Part shown: positions 1 to 11,357 of the stretch, piece by piece
Numbering within the stretch: the first letter of the stretch is position 1
Layout of the letters: every line of letters starts with the position of its first letter
Assembly: GCF_003696265.1 (NCBI RefSeq)
Contig: NZ_RFFH01000003.1
Coordinates: forward strand, 248,001-312,000
Direction of reading: 5' to 3'
DNA from: Nocardia stercoris
GTDB taxonomy: Bacteria; Actinomycetota; Actinomycetes; Mycobacteriales; Mycobacteriaceae
Length of the DNA stretch: 64,000 nt
Notes under the pieces: model-generated
Database searches by the model: none
Told to the model about the DNA's origin: nothing
The model's input: only the letters and a program-made list of their open reading frames with translations
Made by a program: the position numbers and the translations under genes

Positions 1-3000
1 GGTGCCGGCGCGGGCGCTTCCTGGAGCACGACGTGCGCGTTCGTGCCGCTGAAGCCGAACGAGCTGATCCCGGCGATCCGCCCCGCGCCGTGCTCGGGCC
101 AGGCCGTGGCCGCGGTGGGCACGGTGATCGGGGTCTGCTCCCACGGCACCCGCGGGTTCGGGGTGCCGTAGTGCAGGTTCGGCGGAATCATCTTGTGGTG
201 CAGGGACAGTGCGACCTTGATCAGACCGCACACGCCCGCCGCCGCCTCGAGGTGGCCGACATTGGACTTGGCCGAACCGACGATCAGCGGCTCGGCGTCG
301 TCGTGCGGGCGCAGCACACTCGCCAAGGCGGCCAGTTCGATCGGATCGCCCAGCGGGGTTCCGGTGCCGTGTGCTTCGACGTAGCCGACCGCGTCGGCGG
401 TGACGCCCGCGGCGTGCAGGGCGTCGGCGATGACCTCGGCCTGCGCGGTACCGCTGGGCACGGTCAGGCCGGCGCTGCGGCCGTCCTGGTTGACCGCGGA
501 ACCCCGGATGAGCGCCCAGGTCCGGTCGCCGTCGCGTTCGGCGTCGGACTGCCGCTTGAGGACGAGGACACCGCAGCCCTCGCCGCGCCCGTATCCGTCG
601 GCGGCCGCGTCGAAGGTCTTGCAGCGCCCGTCGGCGGCCAGCGCGCCCATGCTGGACAGGCTCAGCACGGTCGCCGGCGACAGGATCAGGTTCACCCCGC
701 CCACGATCGCCACATCGGACACACCCGAACGCAGGTCGCGGATCGCGTGGTCGGTGGCCACCAGCGACGACGAGCAGGCGGTGTCGATCGCGGTGGCCGG
801 GCCGCGCAGGCCCAGCAGATACGACACTCGCCCGGCCGCGACGCTGAACGTGTTGCCGGTGGCGAAGTACGGGTCCACCTGCGCGGTGCCGTCGGCGGCC
901 AGCAGCTGCAGGTAGTCGGTGGTGTTCATGCCCACGTGTACCGAACCGGCGACGCCGTCGAGGTGGTCGCGGGGAATTCCGGCGTCGTCGAGCGCCTCCC
1001 ACACCACCTCCAGCAGCAGCCGTTGCTGCGGGTCCATGCTGCGTGCCTCGCGCGGCGAGATCCCGAACACGTCGGGGTCGAAGCCGGCGACCGGCAGGTC
1101 CAGGAATCCGCCTCGGAAGTCGCCGAGTCCGGCCCGCAACGCGGCGCGGTCGGCGGGTATCGGGCCGGTGCCGTCCACGCCGTCGCGCAGCAACCGCCAG
1201 AACCCGGCGGGGTCGTTCGCGCCGCCCGGGAACCGGCAGGCCATGCCGACGATGGCGATCGGTTCCGCCGGGGCCGCGGCCCGGGACCGGGTGGCCGGGC
1301 CGGTGCCCGCCCCGCCCCGGCTGAGGTAGGCCGCGAGCTTCGCGATGGTCGAATGCTCGAACACGACGGTGGCCGGCAGTGGCACGCTGTGTGTTTCGCG
1401 CAGGACGGTGATCAGTTCGACGGCCATCGCGGAGGTGAGGCCCAGTTCGAAGAGCCCGGTGTCGGGGTCGATCCGGTCGGGATCGGGCAGTTCGAGCAGT
1501 CGCGCGATGTGCCCGCGCAGGTTTCGGATCTCCTCGTCGACAGTGCGCGCCGCCGGGGCGCCGAGCGCGCTGTGCCGCGAGCCGGTTTCGGATCGGCTCG
1601 CGGTTGCGGCCGGCGAACCCGCGGTGATCGCGGGCCGCACCGGACCGTCGGTGATCCAGTACGGCACGTGCTGGAAGGCGTAGGTGGGCAGGATCGGCAC
1701 CCGCGCGGGCCGGGTGGTCAGCGCGGTCCAGTCCAGATCGGTGCCGTTCCGCCACAGCCGGCCGGCCGCCTCGGTCAGCGCCCGCGCCGGATCGGTTGCG
1801 GATACCGATGCGACGCAGAGGGTTTCGTGGTCGCCGGGGCGGTTCTGGACCAGCGGCAGCAGGGCGCCGGGGCCGAGTTCCACGACCGTGGTGATCCCGC
1901 GGCTCAGGGCGGTGTCGATCACGTCGCCGAAGCGCACCGGCTGCCGGGTGTGGTCCACCCAGTACTCGGGGTCGGTCACCTCGGCCGACACCACCGCGCC
2001 GGTGGTGTCCGAGATGAACTCGGTTGTGGGCGTGGTTAATTCAGCGGCTGCGAAGGCGGCGCGCAGCGTGTCGAGCGCGGGGTCGACCGCGGCGGTGTGG
2101 AAGGCCCGGTTCACCGACAGGCGTTTCGCCTTCAGCCCGCGGGCCAGGGCAGTCGCGACCACGGCGTCGACCTCGGCATCGGGTCCGGCCACAACGGTGT
2201 CGGACGGGCCGTTCACGGCCGCGACGGACACCGACTCGGGCAGGTCGGCGAGATCGGTCGCGGCACAGCCGATGGCGGCCATCCCGGTCCCGTCGGGCAG
2301 TGCGCTCATCGCGTTCGCCCGGGCCCGGATCAGCTCGGCGCCGGTCCCGATCGAGAACGCTCCCGACAGGGCGGCGGCCGCGTAGGCGCCCACACTGTGC
2401 CCGGCGATCAGCTCGGGTTCGACACCGACCGAACGCCACCAGGATCCGAGCGCCACCGCGAGCGCGTACAGCGCCGGCTGGGCCACCTCGGTGCGCAGTA
2501 CCGCGCTCTCCGCGTCCGGCCCGGTCTCCACCAGCACCGACAGCGGCAGTTCGGTCATCGGGCCGAGGCTGTCGAGCACGTCGGTGACAACCGGGACCGT
2601 GCCGTACACCCCGGCCAGCACGCCGGTGATCCGGGCGCCGTGCCCGGGCGCCAGGAACGCGACGCGGGGCCGGGCCCCGGCGTGGCGGCGCTCCCGGATG
2701 CCCGTGCCGGCGGCCAGGGCGCGCAGCCCGGCCAGCAGTTCGGTGCGCGAGCCGGCGAGCACGGTGGCCCGCGACGGCAGATCCGCGCGCCCGGTACCGG
2801 CGGCCCACGCCACCGCACCGGCCTGCCACTGTGCTTGCGCGGCAACGAATTCCGCGAGACGCGCGGCGGTCGCGGCGACACCGGCGGCATCGGCGCCGGA
2901 AACCTTCACCAGGGCGGGCCGGGTGTCGGCGGTATCCGCCGGTGCCGCGGCCGGTTCCGGTGCCGCACCCAGCACGATGTGGGCGTTGGTGCCACCGAAG

Positions 3001-6000
3001 CCGAACGACGACACACCGGCCAGGCGCGGGCCCTCGCCCCACACCGTGAGCGTGCGCGGCACCTGCACCGGCATCCGGTCCCAGGCGATGTGCGGGGACA
3101 GCTCGCGCAGGTTCAGGTGCGGCGGAATCACCCCGCGCGATAACACCAGTGCCGCCTTGATGAATCCGGCGATGCCGGCCGCGGCCTCGAGATGCCCGAT
3201 ATTGGTCTTGACCGAGCCGAGCCGCAGCGGCCGGTCGGCGGGCCGGTCCGTGCCCAGCACGCCGGCCAGGGCCCGGACCTCGATCGGGTCGCCCAGCGGT
3301 GTGCCGGTACCGTGCGCCTCGACATAGCCGATCTCCGCCGGTGCCACCCGCGCCACCGCCAGGGCACGGCGCACCACGTCCTGCTGCGCGGTCATGCTGG
3401 GTGCGGTCAGGCCGGAACTGCGGCCGTCCTGGTTGACCGCGGAACCCCGGATCACCGACAGGATGTGGTCGCCTGCGGCCAGCGCGTCCGACAGCCGGCG
3501 CAGCACCACCACACCGCAACCCTCACCGCGGACGTACCCGTCGGCGGCGGCGTCGAAGGTGTGGCACTGTCCGGTGGCCGACAGCATGCGGCCCTTGGCC
3601 AGCGCGACCGTGACCTCCGGGGACAGTTGCAGATTCACGCCACCGGCCAGGGCGAGGTCGCTCTCCCCCGCCCGCAGGCTCTGTACGGCGAGGTGCACGG
3701 CGACCAACGAGGACGAGCAGGCGGTGTCGACCACCAGACTCGGTCCCTGCAGACCGAGCGCGTACGACAACCGGTTGGCACCGAAATTGCCGGCGTTGCC
3801 GGTGGCCACATAGGCGTCGATGTCGGCGATGCCGTGGGCCGCCGCGGCGATCCGCTCGTAGTCACCGCCGGACATACCCACGAACACACCGGTTGCGCTG
3901 CCGCGCAACGAATCCGGTGCGATCCCGGCGTGTTCGAGCGCCTCCCAGGCGACCTCCAGCACGGCGCGGTGCTGTGGGTCCATGGTCGTGGCCTCGCGGG
4001 CCGACACCCCGAACACACCGGCGTCGAAGCCGCGGACGTCGTCGAGGAAGCCGCCGTGCCGCGAGTAGGTCTTGCCCGGGGCGTCCGGGTCGGCGTCGAA
4101 CAGCCCGTCGGCGTCCCAGCGGTCGCCGGGGACCTCGGCGATGCCGGAGCGGCCCGCGACCAGCAGGTCCCAGAAGCTGTCCGGGCCGGTCACACCGCCG
4201 GGCAGGCGGCAGCCGACGCCGACCACCGCGATGGGTTCTTCGGTGGCACTGGTGAATTCGGTGGCGGCCGCCGGATCGGTGGCACCGGCGAGTGCGGCGG
4301 CGGCCGCATCGATGCTGGGGTATTCCCAGGCCAGGGTCGGCGCGATCTCGGTGCCGAGTTCGTCGGACAGGTCGGCCGCGATGCGCACGGCCTGAATGGA
4401 ACTCAGGCCGTAGGTGGCGAACTGTTCGTGCCGGTCTACCTCGCCGGCGGTGAGGCCAGCGTGGCGGCAGATCAGGGTGACGAGCAGGTCCTCGATCTCC
4501 CGCCGCCGTTGCGCAACCGGCCGCGTGTCGGCTACTTCCGACGACTGTTCTTGTGGCACAGCACTATTCGTCTCGGATTGGGAAACGATGCGGCCGCCGT
4601 ACTCCCCGTCCAGATAGCTCTTGCGGCATTCCGCGCGCTGCAGTTTGCCGCTGGAGGTGACCGGAATGGCCCGTGCGGGCACCAGCAACACGTCGTAGGC
4701 CGACAGCTGATGGTGGTCGGAGACCGCCCGGCGGACGGCCCGCACGATATCCGCGTCCGCGTGCTCGCGGCTGGCCCGGCGCGGCTTCTGCTGGACCACG
4801 ACCAGCTGATCCGCTCCGTCGACCTCGATCGAGAAGCTGATACAGCGAGTCCCCGCGAGACCCGGATGACTCGCCACCGCGGTCGCCTCGACGTCCTGCG
4901 GATAGACATTCCGGCCGCGGAAATTCATTGCCTCTTTGGTGCGGCCGACGATATAGAGTTCCTGGTCGACCATTACCCCGAGATCGCCCGGATTCAGATA
5001 GGGACCGGACCCGTCGGCGGTGAATCGGCGGAAGGTTTCGGTGGTCGCGGACTCGTTCTCGAAATATCCGGCGGTGATGCTACTGCCGCGCATCCACACC
5101 TCGCCCACCGCGCCTTCGGGAAGGACGGCGGAAGTGGCGGGATCGACGATGACGACCTCGGTGTCCGGGGCAACCTTTCCGGAACTCACCAGCGATTGCT
5201 GCGGGCCCTCGGATCCGGTCACCACCTGCCCGTGCGCGAGCTGTTCGGTGCCGACCCGCAAAATGGTCGGATCACCGGACGAACGTCCCCCGGAGACCAG
5301 CAGTGTGGCTTCCGCCAGTCCGTAACAGGGATAGAACGCCGAGCGCCGGAACCCGCATTCGGCGAACGTGTCGGAAAAAGTGTCCAGCACTTCGGCGCGA
5401 ACCGGTTCGGAACCGTTCAGGGCGTAATTCCACGTCGACAGATCGAATTCGGCCAAGCGTTCGGGAGTCGCTTTGTCGACGCACATCTGATAGGCGAAAT
5501 TGGGGCCGGCGCTACTGGTCGCCCGTTCCCGCGAGATGACCTCGAGCCAATAGAGTGGATCCCGGATGAACGTCATCGGCGAGATCACCACGATCGGATA
5601 TCCGGTGTGGATCGGCGAGACCAGGCCGCCGAGCAGGCCCATGTCGTGGTAGGGCGGCAGCCAGCCGGCACCGCGGCTGTCGGGGGTCAGGCCGAAGGTG
5701 TCCGCTGCCAGGCGCGCATTGTCGAGCAGGTTGGCGTGGCTGACGACCACCCCCTTCGGCGCCGAGGTGGAACCTGACGTGTACTGCAGCAATGCCGTTG
5801 TGTCGCCAGTGATTTCGGGTCGGCGCCAGGAGTCCGACGGCGTGTCGAAGGACGAGCGTTTCGCCTCGATCCAGGTCGCGCCGGCCAGGGTCGGGATCTC
5901 GGCGCCGCGGATGCTGGACAGGTCGAAGCGGTCGGCGCCCTCGGCGGTGAGGACCGCCGCGGCCCGCGCCGAGCGGGCGATGGTCTCGACCCGGGACAGG

Positions 6001-6320
6001 TGCCGATTCGAGGCCGGCGGATAGGCCGGTACCGGAATCAGCCCGGCATACAGGCAGCCGTAGAAATGCAGGGTATATTCCAGCCCCGGCGGGCACAGCA
6101 GCAGAATTCTCGACCCGGGAGCGCACTGTTCCCCGAGATGCACCGCGATCGACCGAGCTTTTTCCGCTATTTCCCGGTACGTGAAGTCCTCGGTTTCGAA
6201 ACGATTCGCGGCCGTTGGCCGGACGAATCGCATTGCCATCCGGTCGGGCGTTCGTTCCGCACGACTTTCTATGGTATCGACCAAGGTCGCGCTATGAACA
6301 GCTGAACCATCACCCGGCAT
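1..6320 (-). CDS. Modular type I polyketide synthase with FAAL loading unit (3' end outside window)
   Basis: One open frame runs from an ATG at 6320 (GGGAG nine bases upstream) to the left edge; 2106 codons are visible. Domains: FAAL, about 1-585, with an adenylate-forming P-loop near 184 ([11 protein letters not shown]); ACP, Ser about 639 (GLSSIQAV); KS1 from about 697 with Cys868 (DTACSSS) and the EAHGTGT and [11 protein letters not shown]is motifs; AT with GHSVG Ser1309; ACP2, Ser1630 ([10 protein letters not shown]); KS2 from about 1687 with Cys1849, ending at the edge in [11 protein letters not shown]. The AT has RAFH at the specificity site, close to HAFH, which suggests malonyl-CoA. 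The AT N-terminal motif is LAPGHGA rather than the usual PGQGAQ. No KR, DH or ER lies between AT and ACP2, so module 1 should leave a beta-keto thioester for KS2. FAALs adenylate a fatty acid and pass it to the adjacent ACP. Product unknown; domain calls are strong. Confidence 0.95.
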   Translation of the reverse strand, partial: MPGDGSAVHSATLVDTIESRAERTPDRMAMRFVRPTAANRFETEDFTYREIAEKARSIAVHLGEQCAPGSRILLLCPPGLEYTLHFYGCLYAGLIPVPAYPPASNRHLSRVETIARSARAAAVLTAEGADRFDLSSIRGAEIPTLAGATWIEAKRSSFDTPSDSWRRPEITGDTTALLQYTSGSTSAPKGVVVSHANLLDNARLAADTFGLTPDSRGAGWLPPYHDMGLLGGLVSPIHTGYPIVVISPMTFIRDPLYWLEVISRERATSSAGPNFAYQMCVDKATPERLAEFDLSTWNYALNGSEPVRAEVLDTFSDTFAECGFRRSAFYPCYGLAEATLLVSGGRSSGDPTILRVGTEQLAHGQVVTGSEGPQQSLVSSGKVAPDTEVVIVDPATSAVLPEGAVGEVWMRGSSITAGYFENESATTETFRRFTADGSGPYLNPGDLGVMVDQELYIVGRTKEAMNFRGRNVYPQDVEATAVASHPGLAGTRCISFSIEVDGADQLVVVQQKPRRASREHADADIVRAVRRAVSDHHQLSAYDVLLVPARAIPVTSSGKLQRAECRKSYLDGEYGGRIVSQSETNSAVPQEQSSEVADTRPVAQRRREIEDLLVTLICRHAGLTAGEVDRHEQFATYGLSSIQAVRIAADLSDELGTEIAPTLAWEYPSIDAAAAALAGATDPAAATEFTSATEEPIAVVGVGCRLPGGVTGPDSFWDLLVAGRSGIAEVPGDRWDADGLFDADPDAPGKTYSRHGGFLDDVRGFDAGVFGVSAREATTMDPQHRAVLEVAWEALEHAGIAPDSLRGSATGVFVGMSGGDYERIAAAAHGIADIDAYVATGNAGNFGANRLSYALGLQGPSLVVDTACSSSLVAVHLAVQSLRAGESDLALAGGVNLQLSPEVTVALAKGRMLSATGQCHTFDAAADGYVRGEGCGVVVLRRLSDALAAGDHILSVIRGSAVNQDGRSSGLTAPSMTAQQDVVRRALAVARVAPAEIGYVEAHGTGTPLGDPIEVRALAGVLGTDRPADRPLRLGSVKTNIGHLEAAAGIAGFIKAALVLSRGVIPPHLNLRELSPHIAWDRMPVQVPRTLTVWGEGPRLAGVSSFGFGGTNAHIVLGAAPEPAAAPADTADTRPALVKVSGADAAGVAATAARLAEFVAAQAQWQAGAVAWAAGTGRADLPSRATVLAGSRTELLAGLRALAAGTGIRERRHAGARPRVAFLAPGHGARITGVLAGVYGTVPVVTDVLDSLGPMTELPLSVLVETGPDAESAVLRTEVAQPALYALAVALGSWWRSVGVEPELIAGHSVGAYAAAALSGAFSIGTGAELIRARANAMSALPDGTGMAAIGCAATDLADLPESVSVAAVNGPSDTVVAGPDAEVDAVVATALARGLKAKRLSVNRAFHTAAVDPALDTLRAAFAAAELTTPTTEFISDTTGAVVSAEVTDPEYWVDHTRQPVRFGDVIDTALSRGITTVVELGPGALLPLVQNRPGDHETLCVASVSATDPARALTEAAGRLWRNGTDLDWTALTTRPARVPILPTYAFQHVPYWITDGPVRPAITAGSPAATASRSETGSRHSALGAPAARTVDEEIRNLRGHIARLLELPDPDRIDPDTGLFELGLTSAMAVELITVLRETHSVPLPATVVFEHSTIAKLAAYLSRGGAGTGPATRSRAAAPAEPIAIVGMACRFPGGANDPAGFWRLLRDGVDGTGPIPADRAALRAGLGDFRGGFLDLPVAGFDPDVFGISPREARSMDPQQRLLLEVVWEALDDAGIPRDHLDGVAGSVHVGMNTTDYLQLLAADGTAQVDPYFATGNTFSVAAGRVSYLLGLRGPATAIDTACSSSLVATDHAIRDLRSGVSDVAIVGGVNLILSPATVLSLSSMGALAADGRCKTFDAAADGYGRGEGCGVLVLKRQSDAERDGDRTWALIRGSAVNQDGRSAGLTVPSGTAQAEVIADALHAAGVTADAVGYVEAHGTGTPLGDPIELAALASVLRPHDDAEPLIVGSAKSNVGHLEAAAGVCGLIKVALSLHHKMIPPNLHYGTPNPRVPWEQTPITVPTAATAWPEHGAGRIAGISSFGFSGTNAHVVLQEAPAPA

Positions 6321-6888
6321 TGCACGTTCTCCCATTCGCCGACGCACAAGAACACGCTCCGGGCAATAGTGGGACCATTGAACCGCGGCCATTTCAGGCC
6401 GCGCTCGACCCACTTGTGTCGAATCACCCGGAGCGGTGCAGAAAATCGATGCGCGAGCACGATCGATAAATTATGACGCCACTGTCTAAGTCGAATACCG
6501 AGACGCTCAGGACTTTCCTGTAAAGCGCGCCCGTCCAGCAGATGTCGTCATCATTGACAAACCAGAAGGTACCTGATCAGCACAGGGCGTGCAACCAATG
6601 CGCGTGACACCGTAAGAAGACTATTCCCGAACTGGGAAAACAGTTCTCGTGGCGCACATTCGAGGGACCCGACGTGCGGAATTCGGCCTGTGGCATCGAT
6701 TTGAATGGAACGATTCGAAAGGCTCGACAGCGACCAGACCAGTCGGTCGCAAGTTACCCGATACACTACCGCCGCCCGGCCCTACCCCGTACTCCCACCG
6801 CGGGGAAGTCGCGGCCGGCCCGGTGCGGACCGGCCTTCGGTCAGCAAATGTGTACCTGGACTTCACATATCACTGTCAGACTGGCGGC
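6321..6888. other. Divergent intergenic region between PKS and sthA
   Basis: About 570 bases separate the starts of the minus-strand PKS and plus-strand sthA. The stretch is visibly less GC-rich than the flanking genes, as expected for a divergent promoter region. Short open frames inside it have no recognisable protein features and no good ribosome-binding site, so I call none of them a gene. Confidence 0.6.
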
Positions 6889-8289
6889 ATGTACGACTGT
6901 GACGTGCTGGTGCTCGGTTCCGGACCCGGCGGCCAGAAGGCGGCGATCGCCACCGCGAAGCTGGGAAAACGGGCCGCGGTGGTGGAGCGGCGGGACATGA
7001 TCGGCGGGGTGTGCATCAACACCGGCACGATCCCGTCCAAGACGCTGCGCGAGGCGGTGCTGTACCTCACCGGCCTGAGCCAGCGTGAGATGTACGGCCA
7101 GAGCTACCGGGTCAAGGAGGACATCACCGTCACCGACCTGCTGTCGCGGGCCCGCCACGTCATCGGCCGCGAGGTCGATGTGATCCGGAATCAGTTGTCC
7201 CGCAACCACGTATCGATCCTGCCCGGACTGGGCTCGTTCGTGGACGAGCACACCGTGGAGGTGCTCGACGGCACCGGACAGGGCACTCGGGTGACGGCGG
7301 AGAAGATCGTCATCGCCACCGGCACCCAACCGGCCCGCCCCGAGAGTGTGGACTTCGACGGCACGACCGTCATCGACTCGGACGGCATCCTGGAACTGGA
7401 GCGGGTCCCGCAGTCCATGCTCATCGTCGGCGCGGGCGTGATCGGCATCGAGTACGCGTCGATGTTCGCCGCGCTGGGCTGCAAGGTCACGGTCGTCGAA
7501 TCGCGGGAGCGCATGCTCGAGTTCTGCGATATCGAAGTGGTCGAGGCGCTCAAATATCATCTGCGGGATCTCGCGGTGACCTTCCGGTTCCGGGAGACGG
7601 TCGCGGCGGTCGAGCGGCATCCACGCGGCGCGATCGCGATCATGGCGAGCGGCAAGCGGATTCCCGCCGAGGTGGTCATGTACTCGGCCGGCCGCCAGGG
7701 CATGACGGCGAGCCTGCGCCTGGACCGCGCGGGCCTGACGGCCGACAAACGCGGCCGGGTCACCGTCGACGAGTTCTTCCGCACCGAGGTGCCGCACATC
7801 TACGCGGTCGGCGACGTGATCGGTTTCCCGGCGCTGGCCGCGACCTCGATGGAACAGGGCCGGCTCGCCGCGCACCACGCGTGCGGTGAACCGGTGCAGG
7901 AGTTGTCGACGCTGCAGCCGATCGGCATCTACACGATCCCGGAGATCAGTTTCATCGGCCGCACCGAGGACGAGCTCACCGAGGCGAAGGTCCCCTTCGA
8001 GGTCGGGGTGTCCCGCTACCGCGAACTGGCCCGCGGCCAGATCATCGGCGACTCCTACGGCGTCCTGAAACTCCTGGTCTGCTGCGAGACCCGTGCCCTG
8101 CTCGGCGTGCACGTGTTCGGCACGGGCGCAACCGAACTCATCCATATCGGCCAGGCCGTCATGGGGTGCGGCGGCACCGTCGACTACCTGGTCGACGCCG
8201 TCTTCAACTACCCGACCCTGGCCGAGTGCTACAAGGTCGCTGCCCTGGACGCCATGAACAAGATCCGTCAGCTCGAGCACATGGACTGA
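6889..8289 (+). CDS. sthA: Soluble (Si-specific) NAD(P) transhydrogenase
   Basis: A 466-residue flavoprotein disulfide-reductase-fold enzyme that moves reducing equivalents between NADPH and NAD in the cytoplasm. The N-terminal FAD motif is GSGPGGQ (10-16). The second nucleotide-binding motif is [13 protein letters not shown], and the C-terminal FAD site is [13 protein letters not shown]. At the position of the redox-active disulfide it reads [13 protein letters not shown]: Cys42 is kept but the second Cys is Thr47. That pattern separates SthA from lipoamide dehydrogenase and mercuric reductase. The start was put at the ATG of MYDCDVL because it gives the family's usual length; the 80 codons upstream in the same frame are low-quality, intergenic-like sequence. 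Confidence 0.93.
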   Translation: MYDCDVLVLGSGPGGQKAAIATAKLGKRAAVVERRDMIGGVCINTGTIPSKTLREAVLYLTGLSQREMYGQSYRVKEDITVTDLLSRARHVIGREVDVIRNQLSRNHVSILPGLGSFVDEHTVEVLDGTGQGTRVTAEKIVIATGTQPARPESVDFDGTTVIDSDGILELERVPQSMLIVGAGVIGIEYASMFAALGCKVTVVESRERMLEFCDIEVVEALKYHLRDLAVTFRFRETVAAVERHPRGAIAIMASGKRIPAEVVMYSAGRQGMTASLRLDRAGLTADKRGRVTVDEFFRTEVPHIYAVGDVIGFPALAATSMEQGRLAAHHACGEPVQELSTLQPIGIYTIPEISFIGRTEDELTEAKVPFEVGVSRYRELARGQIIGDSYGVLKLLVCCETRALLGVHVFGTGATELIHIGQAVMGCGGTVDYLVDAVFNYPTLAECYKVAALDAMNKIRQLEHMD

Positions 8290-8318
8290 CCCTTCGTACC
8301 GGGAGATCAGCGTGGCTC

Positions 8319-8337
8319 ACCGCCGCTCGAGGGCGGT
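8319..8337 (+). terminator. Possible hairpin after sthA
   Basis: ACCGCC and GGCGGT arms are separated by seven bases, thirty bases after the sthA stop. The stem is short and no T-run follows, so this is a weak terminator candidate. Confidence 0.3.
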
Positions 8338-8493
8338 CGTCTCAATCGAGCCGACGTGCCGATTTCGACTGGGTGAGCCGTGAGCCGGAACTCGGTTCGG
8401 GGCGACCAGCCGGGCATCATTTCGGCGCCCGAGGGTTGCCGGTGTGGCCGAGTTCACCGCGCTCGCGCTCTGTTCATGAGTAGGTTCGATCCC

Positions 8494-9342
8494 ATGGACA
8501 GCGAAGGACCCAGCCGGACAGCGCTCGTCACCGCTTACGCCCGTGCCTATCATCAGGTCGCCGACCGGCCGTTGATCTTCACCGACCCGCTGGCGGCCCG
8601 CGCGCTCGGGGTCACTGCGGACGGGCTCACCGAATCACTCGGTCGCGCAACCGAACCCGGCACCGCCCTCGATCGTCCGCGCCGCCTGTTCTTCGCCGCC
8701 CGTTCCCGCTTCGCCGAGGACCGCGTCGCCGTGACCGGCGCCCGCCAGGTCGTGATCCTGGGCGCGGGCCTGGACACCTTCGCCTACCGCAACCCGAATC
8801 CGGACCTGCGCGTGTTCGAGGTCGACCACCCCGACACCCAGGACTGGAAGCGCCGCCTCGTCACCGCCGCCGGCCTCGACCACCCGGCCGGCCTGACCTT
8901 CGTCCCGGTCGACTTCGAAACCGACACGCTGGCAACCCGATTGGCGGCCGCCGGGTTCAGCCGCACCGAGCCGGCGGTCTTCGTCTGGCTCGGCGTCGTG
9001 TTCTACCTCACCCCCGACGCCGCGCACAGCACCCTGGAATACATCGCCGGCCAGGACGCTCCGGTCGAAGTCGTCTTCGACTACCTCCAGCCCGCGGACA
9101 CCGACGAGGATCGCGCGTACCTCGAGGCCCGTGCGAGACGATTGGCCGCCATCGGCGAACCCTTCGTCAACTACTTCACCCCCGCCGACATCGCCGCACA
9201 GCTCCGAGTACTCGGCTTCACCGATATCGAGGACCACCCGGCCCCGGACCTCATCACCGGATATCTCGATGATTCAACGGAATTCGACGAAGACTCGGCC
9301 CGGACGTTGCGCGCGAGCCGCATGATCCGGGCGGGCCGCTGA
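8494..9342 (+). CDS. SAM-dependent methyltransferase, UPF0677/LCM-like
   Basis: A 282-residue protein of the large mycobacterial and nocardial family related to leucine carboxyl methyltransferases (TIGR00027 type). Seen in sequence: the SAM-binding loop VVILGAGLDTFAYR, the acidic strand end VFEVDHPDTQDWKR, and FVWLGVVFYLTPDA, all characteristic of the family. The physiological substrate is generally unknown; members are often annotated as O-methyltransferases of lipids or small molecules. The start at MDSEGPSRTAL matches the usual family N-terminus; an in-frame ATG at 8476 would add six residues. It stands alone, transcribed with sthA but about 200 bases downstream. Confidence 0.85.
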   Translation: MDSEGPSRTALVTAYARAYHQVADRPLIFTDPLAARALGVTADGLTESLGRATEPGTALDRPRRLFFAARSRFAEDRVAVTGARQVVILGAGLDTFAYRNPNPDLRVFEVDHPDTQDWKRRLVTAAGLDHPAGLTFVPVDFETDTLATRLAAAGFSRTEPAVFVWLGVVFYLTPDAAHSTLEYIAGQDAPVEVVFDYLQPADTDEDRAYLEARARRLAAIGEPFVNYFTPADIAAQLRVLGFTDIEDHPAPDLITGYLDDSTEFDEDSARTLRASRMIRAGR

Positions 9343-9497
9343 CGAACTCCGCACACGCACGCGCACTCTGACCACCGACTTGGCCACCCACACCCGGGAT
9401 CTCGCGCGCTCGATCGGCGCCGCCGAGGCCCTCGCCGACGCCATGTCCGGATCCGGCCATGCGTCGCGAACCCGCAGCAGCCGGTAGCCGGTCTGGG

Positions 9498-10313
9498 TCA
9501 CTCGCACTCGGGAAGTCGTGGTTGCGTGCCAGGTGAAAACCGTTCGCTGTCGGGAGCGTCGACCGGCTCCCGGCGAGTGAAGACCAATCGGCCTCTGGCT
9601 TCCAGCCACGCGTCCTCGGGCGAAAGCGGTTCGCTGCCGGGAGGATAGATCGGCTCCGGGCGAGTTCCGGACAAGTAGTCGCGGAAGGCTCGCAGGTACT
9701 CTTCCAGGTCCCGTTGATCGGCGAACCTGGTTTCGGTCGGGTCGAACCACTCGTCCGGTGTCGGGTGCCACGCGATCATGAAGTCGAGCGCTTCGCGCAC
9801 CATATCCCCATACGTTGGATCCGCGGCGCAGAAGTCGCGTAACGCCGGGGCGCTCAGCCGGATTCCGCGGCCGTACACGCTGCGGTGCATGTCCACCAGC
9901 GGCCACCGCAGGCCATCGATACGCGGGATTTCGTCCCACCATGTGGCCTTCGTGCACATGTTCTCACCAGCGCGCCGCGGGGATGATTGCGTGACAGGTG
10001 TCGGGTAGTCGCGGGGCGCGCCTCTTCGATCGATACTGCGGGTCGGTCCGGTCCCGAGGTTCACCGGTGGATACCACACACCGCGCCACACCGGGACGCC
10101 GAGATAGCGACGACCTCCCGAGAGTGGCTCGGCCAGTGAGATGTCGGCGGTGATTCGGTGCACGGGAGGCAGCACCCGGTCGGGGAACAGATCCACCACC
10201 ATCGACAAGCAGTCCCGCACATCGAAGCCGGACACACCGACGCCCTGCCGGAACCGGGCGTCCGAGCATTCCTGCGGGTCGAACTCGATCCAGAACCGCC
10301 GCACCCTGGTCAT
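9498..10313 (-). CDS. Uncharacterised protein, apparently two units in one frame
   Basis: I do not recognise a named family. The 271 residues fall into two parts. Residues 1 to about 90 (FWIEFDPQE ... VPVWRGVWYPPVNLG) look like a small complete soluble domain found in actinobacterial hypothetical proteins. Residues 119-271, starting at an internal Met (position 9959, GGTGAG just upstream), form a second Trp- and Asp-rich unit (WWDEIPRIDGLRWP; PTPDEWFDP). The join at about 92-118 is low-complexity and rich in Arg and Pro. This could be one fusion protein, or two genes whose boundary was lost by a base change. No membrane segment or signal peptide is visible. Confidence 0.55.
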   Translation of the reverse strand: MTRVRRFWIEFDPQECSDARFRQGVGVSGFDVRDCLSMVVDLFPDRVLPPVHRITADISLAEPLSGGRRYLGVPVWRGVWYPPVNLGTGPTRSIDRRGAPRDYPTPVTQSSPRRAGENMCTKATWWDEIPRIDGLRWPLVDMHRSVYGRGIRLSAPALRDFCAADPTYGDMVREALDFMIAWHPTPDEWFDPTETRFADQRDLEEYLRAFRDYLSGTRPEPIYPPGSEPLSPEDAWLEARGRLVFTRREPVDAPDSERFSPGTQPRLPECE

Positions 10314-10459
10314 CCGCGATTCCTCCTACCAGCACCGATGGCGAACGCCAGCCCCGATGGTCCCAGAGCTGATCGGCATCCACCACTGGATAATCGGCTG
10401 TGACAGCGCACCGATCGGCGTCATCGGCACGCCGAGCACCGACCGGGCCGACCCGCGGC

Positions 10460-11323
10460 TTACGTCAGGTGGTCGACGAGTGTCCCCCGCGCACCGAACA
10501 ATTCGGTGGTCCAGTACTCCAGCAGGGCGGTGTTGTCGATGTCGTCGGGATGGAACCCGCGCCGATTGTAGGAACCGACCCGCCGCAGGACCTTCGGGGA
10601 CAGGAACGGCGAGTGCCGCAGCGCGGCGAGACTGCGGCCCAACCGGATCGGGTTGTAGGCCGCCCGGTCGCCGAGCAGTGAGACGAACGTGTGAATGACG
10701 AGGCTGGAAGTGAACAGCACCATGATCGCGCGCATCGCGGCGATCCGCCGGCGCTCGCTGCCGCCCACCGCGCGGTAGACGTCGAACGCCACCGACCGGT
10801 GCTCGGACTCCTCGATCGCATGCCAGAGCAGCATCGATCGCACCTCGGTGGTGCCCAGCAGCGCCTGCGCTCGTTCGTCGCCGAGCAGCGTTTCGGCGAA
10901 GATCGCGGTGAAGTGCTCGAGTGCGGCGGTGAACGCCAGGCAGGTCAGCGGCGAGAGCCGGCGCTCGTACAGTCCCACCACGCGGCGGCACGAACGTTCA
11001 CCGAAGCCGGTCGGATAACCCATCTGCCGCAGGCGGTCGTTCAGGGCCCGGTGTTCGCGCCCGTGGGTGACCTCCTGGCCGATGAATCCCTTCACCCGGG
11101 AACGCAATTCGGGATCGGTGAGCTGATCGGCGTAGCGGCGGACCGAACGGATGAAGAAGTCTTCGCCCTCGGGGAAGGTGGACGAGAGGTGCGCCACGAT
11201 GTGGCTCATCACCAGGTCGCCGTCGACGTAGTGGCGGTCCAGCGAGCCGGTGGGATACGAGAACCGAATGCGCCGCACCGGGATTCGCGGTCGAGGGGCG
11301 GGGTCGTTGTCGAGTGCGCTCAC
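10460..11323 (-). CDS. Putative metal-dependent hydrolase (PF10118-like)
   Basis: The 287-residue protein has paired acidic/histidine motifs typical of the PF10118 family, which has a ferritin-like helical di-metal arrangement: GQEVTHGREH, EHFTAIFAE and HAIEESEHRSVAFDVY. The start is GTG at 11323. It lies 35 bases downstream of the TetR gene on the same strand and is probably co-transcribed with it and repressed by it. The substrate is unknown; in mycolic-acid bacteria such genes often sit beside lipid-metabolism regulators. Confidence 0.8.
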   Translation of the reverse strand: MSALDNDPAPRPRIPVRRIRFSYPTGSLDRHYVDGDLVMSHIVAHLSSTFPEGEDFFIRSVRRYADQLTDPELRSRVKGFIGQEVTHGREHRALNDRLRQMGYPTGFGERSCRRVVGLYERRLSPLTCLAFTAALEHFTAIFAETLLGDERAQALLGTTEVRSMLLWHAIEESEHRSVAFDVYRAVGGSERRRIAAMRAIMVLFTSSLVIHTFVSLLGDRAAYNPIRLGRSLAALRHSPFLSPKVLRRVGSYNRRGFHPDDIDNTALLEYWTTELFGARGTLVDHLT

Positions 11324-11357
11324 GAGATTCCTTCTGGCGTAGGTCGTTTCGGCAGGG

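Noticed and set aside
33..6126. Long plus-strand open frames opposite the first PKS
   Set aside because: Arg/Gly/Pro-rich translations without motifs; the minus strand in this interval encodes continuous FAAL, ACP, KS and AT domains with all active sites in one frame.
1..6320. Identification as Pks13 (mycolic acid condensase)
   Set aside because: Pks13 is ACP-KS-AT-ACP-TE with a separate FAAL; here the FAAL is fused in front and a second KS follows the ACP.
6841..8280. 479-codon minus-strand frame opposite sthA
   Set aside because: Antisense to a fully conserved flavoprotein; His/Asp/Arg-rich and motif-free.
6889..8289. sthA as dihydrolipoamide dehydrogenase or mercuric reductase
   Set aside because: The second cysteine of the redox disulfide is Thr47.
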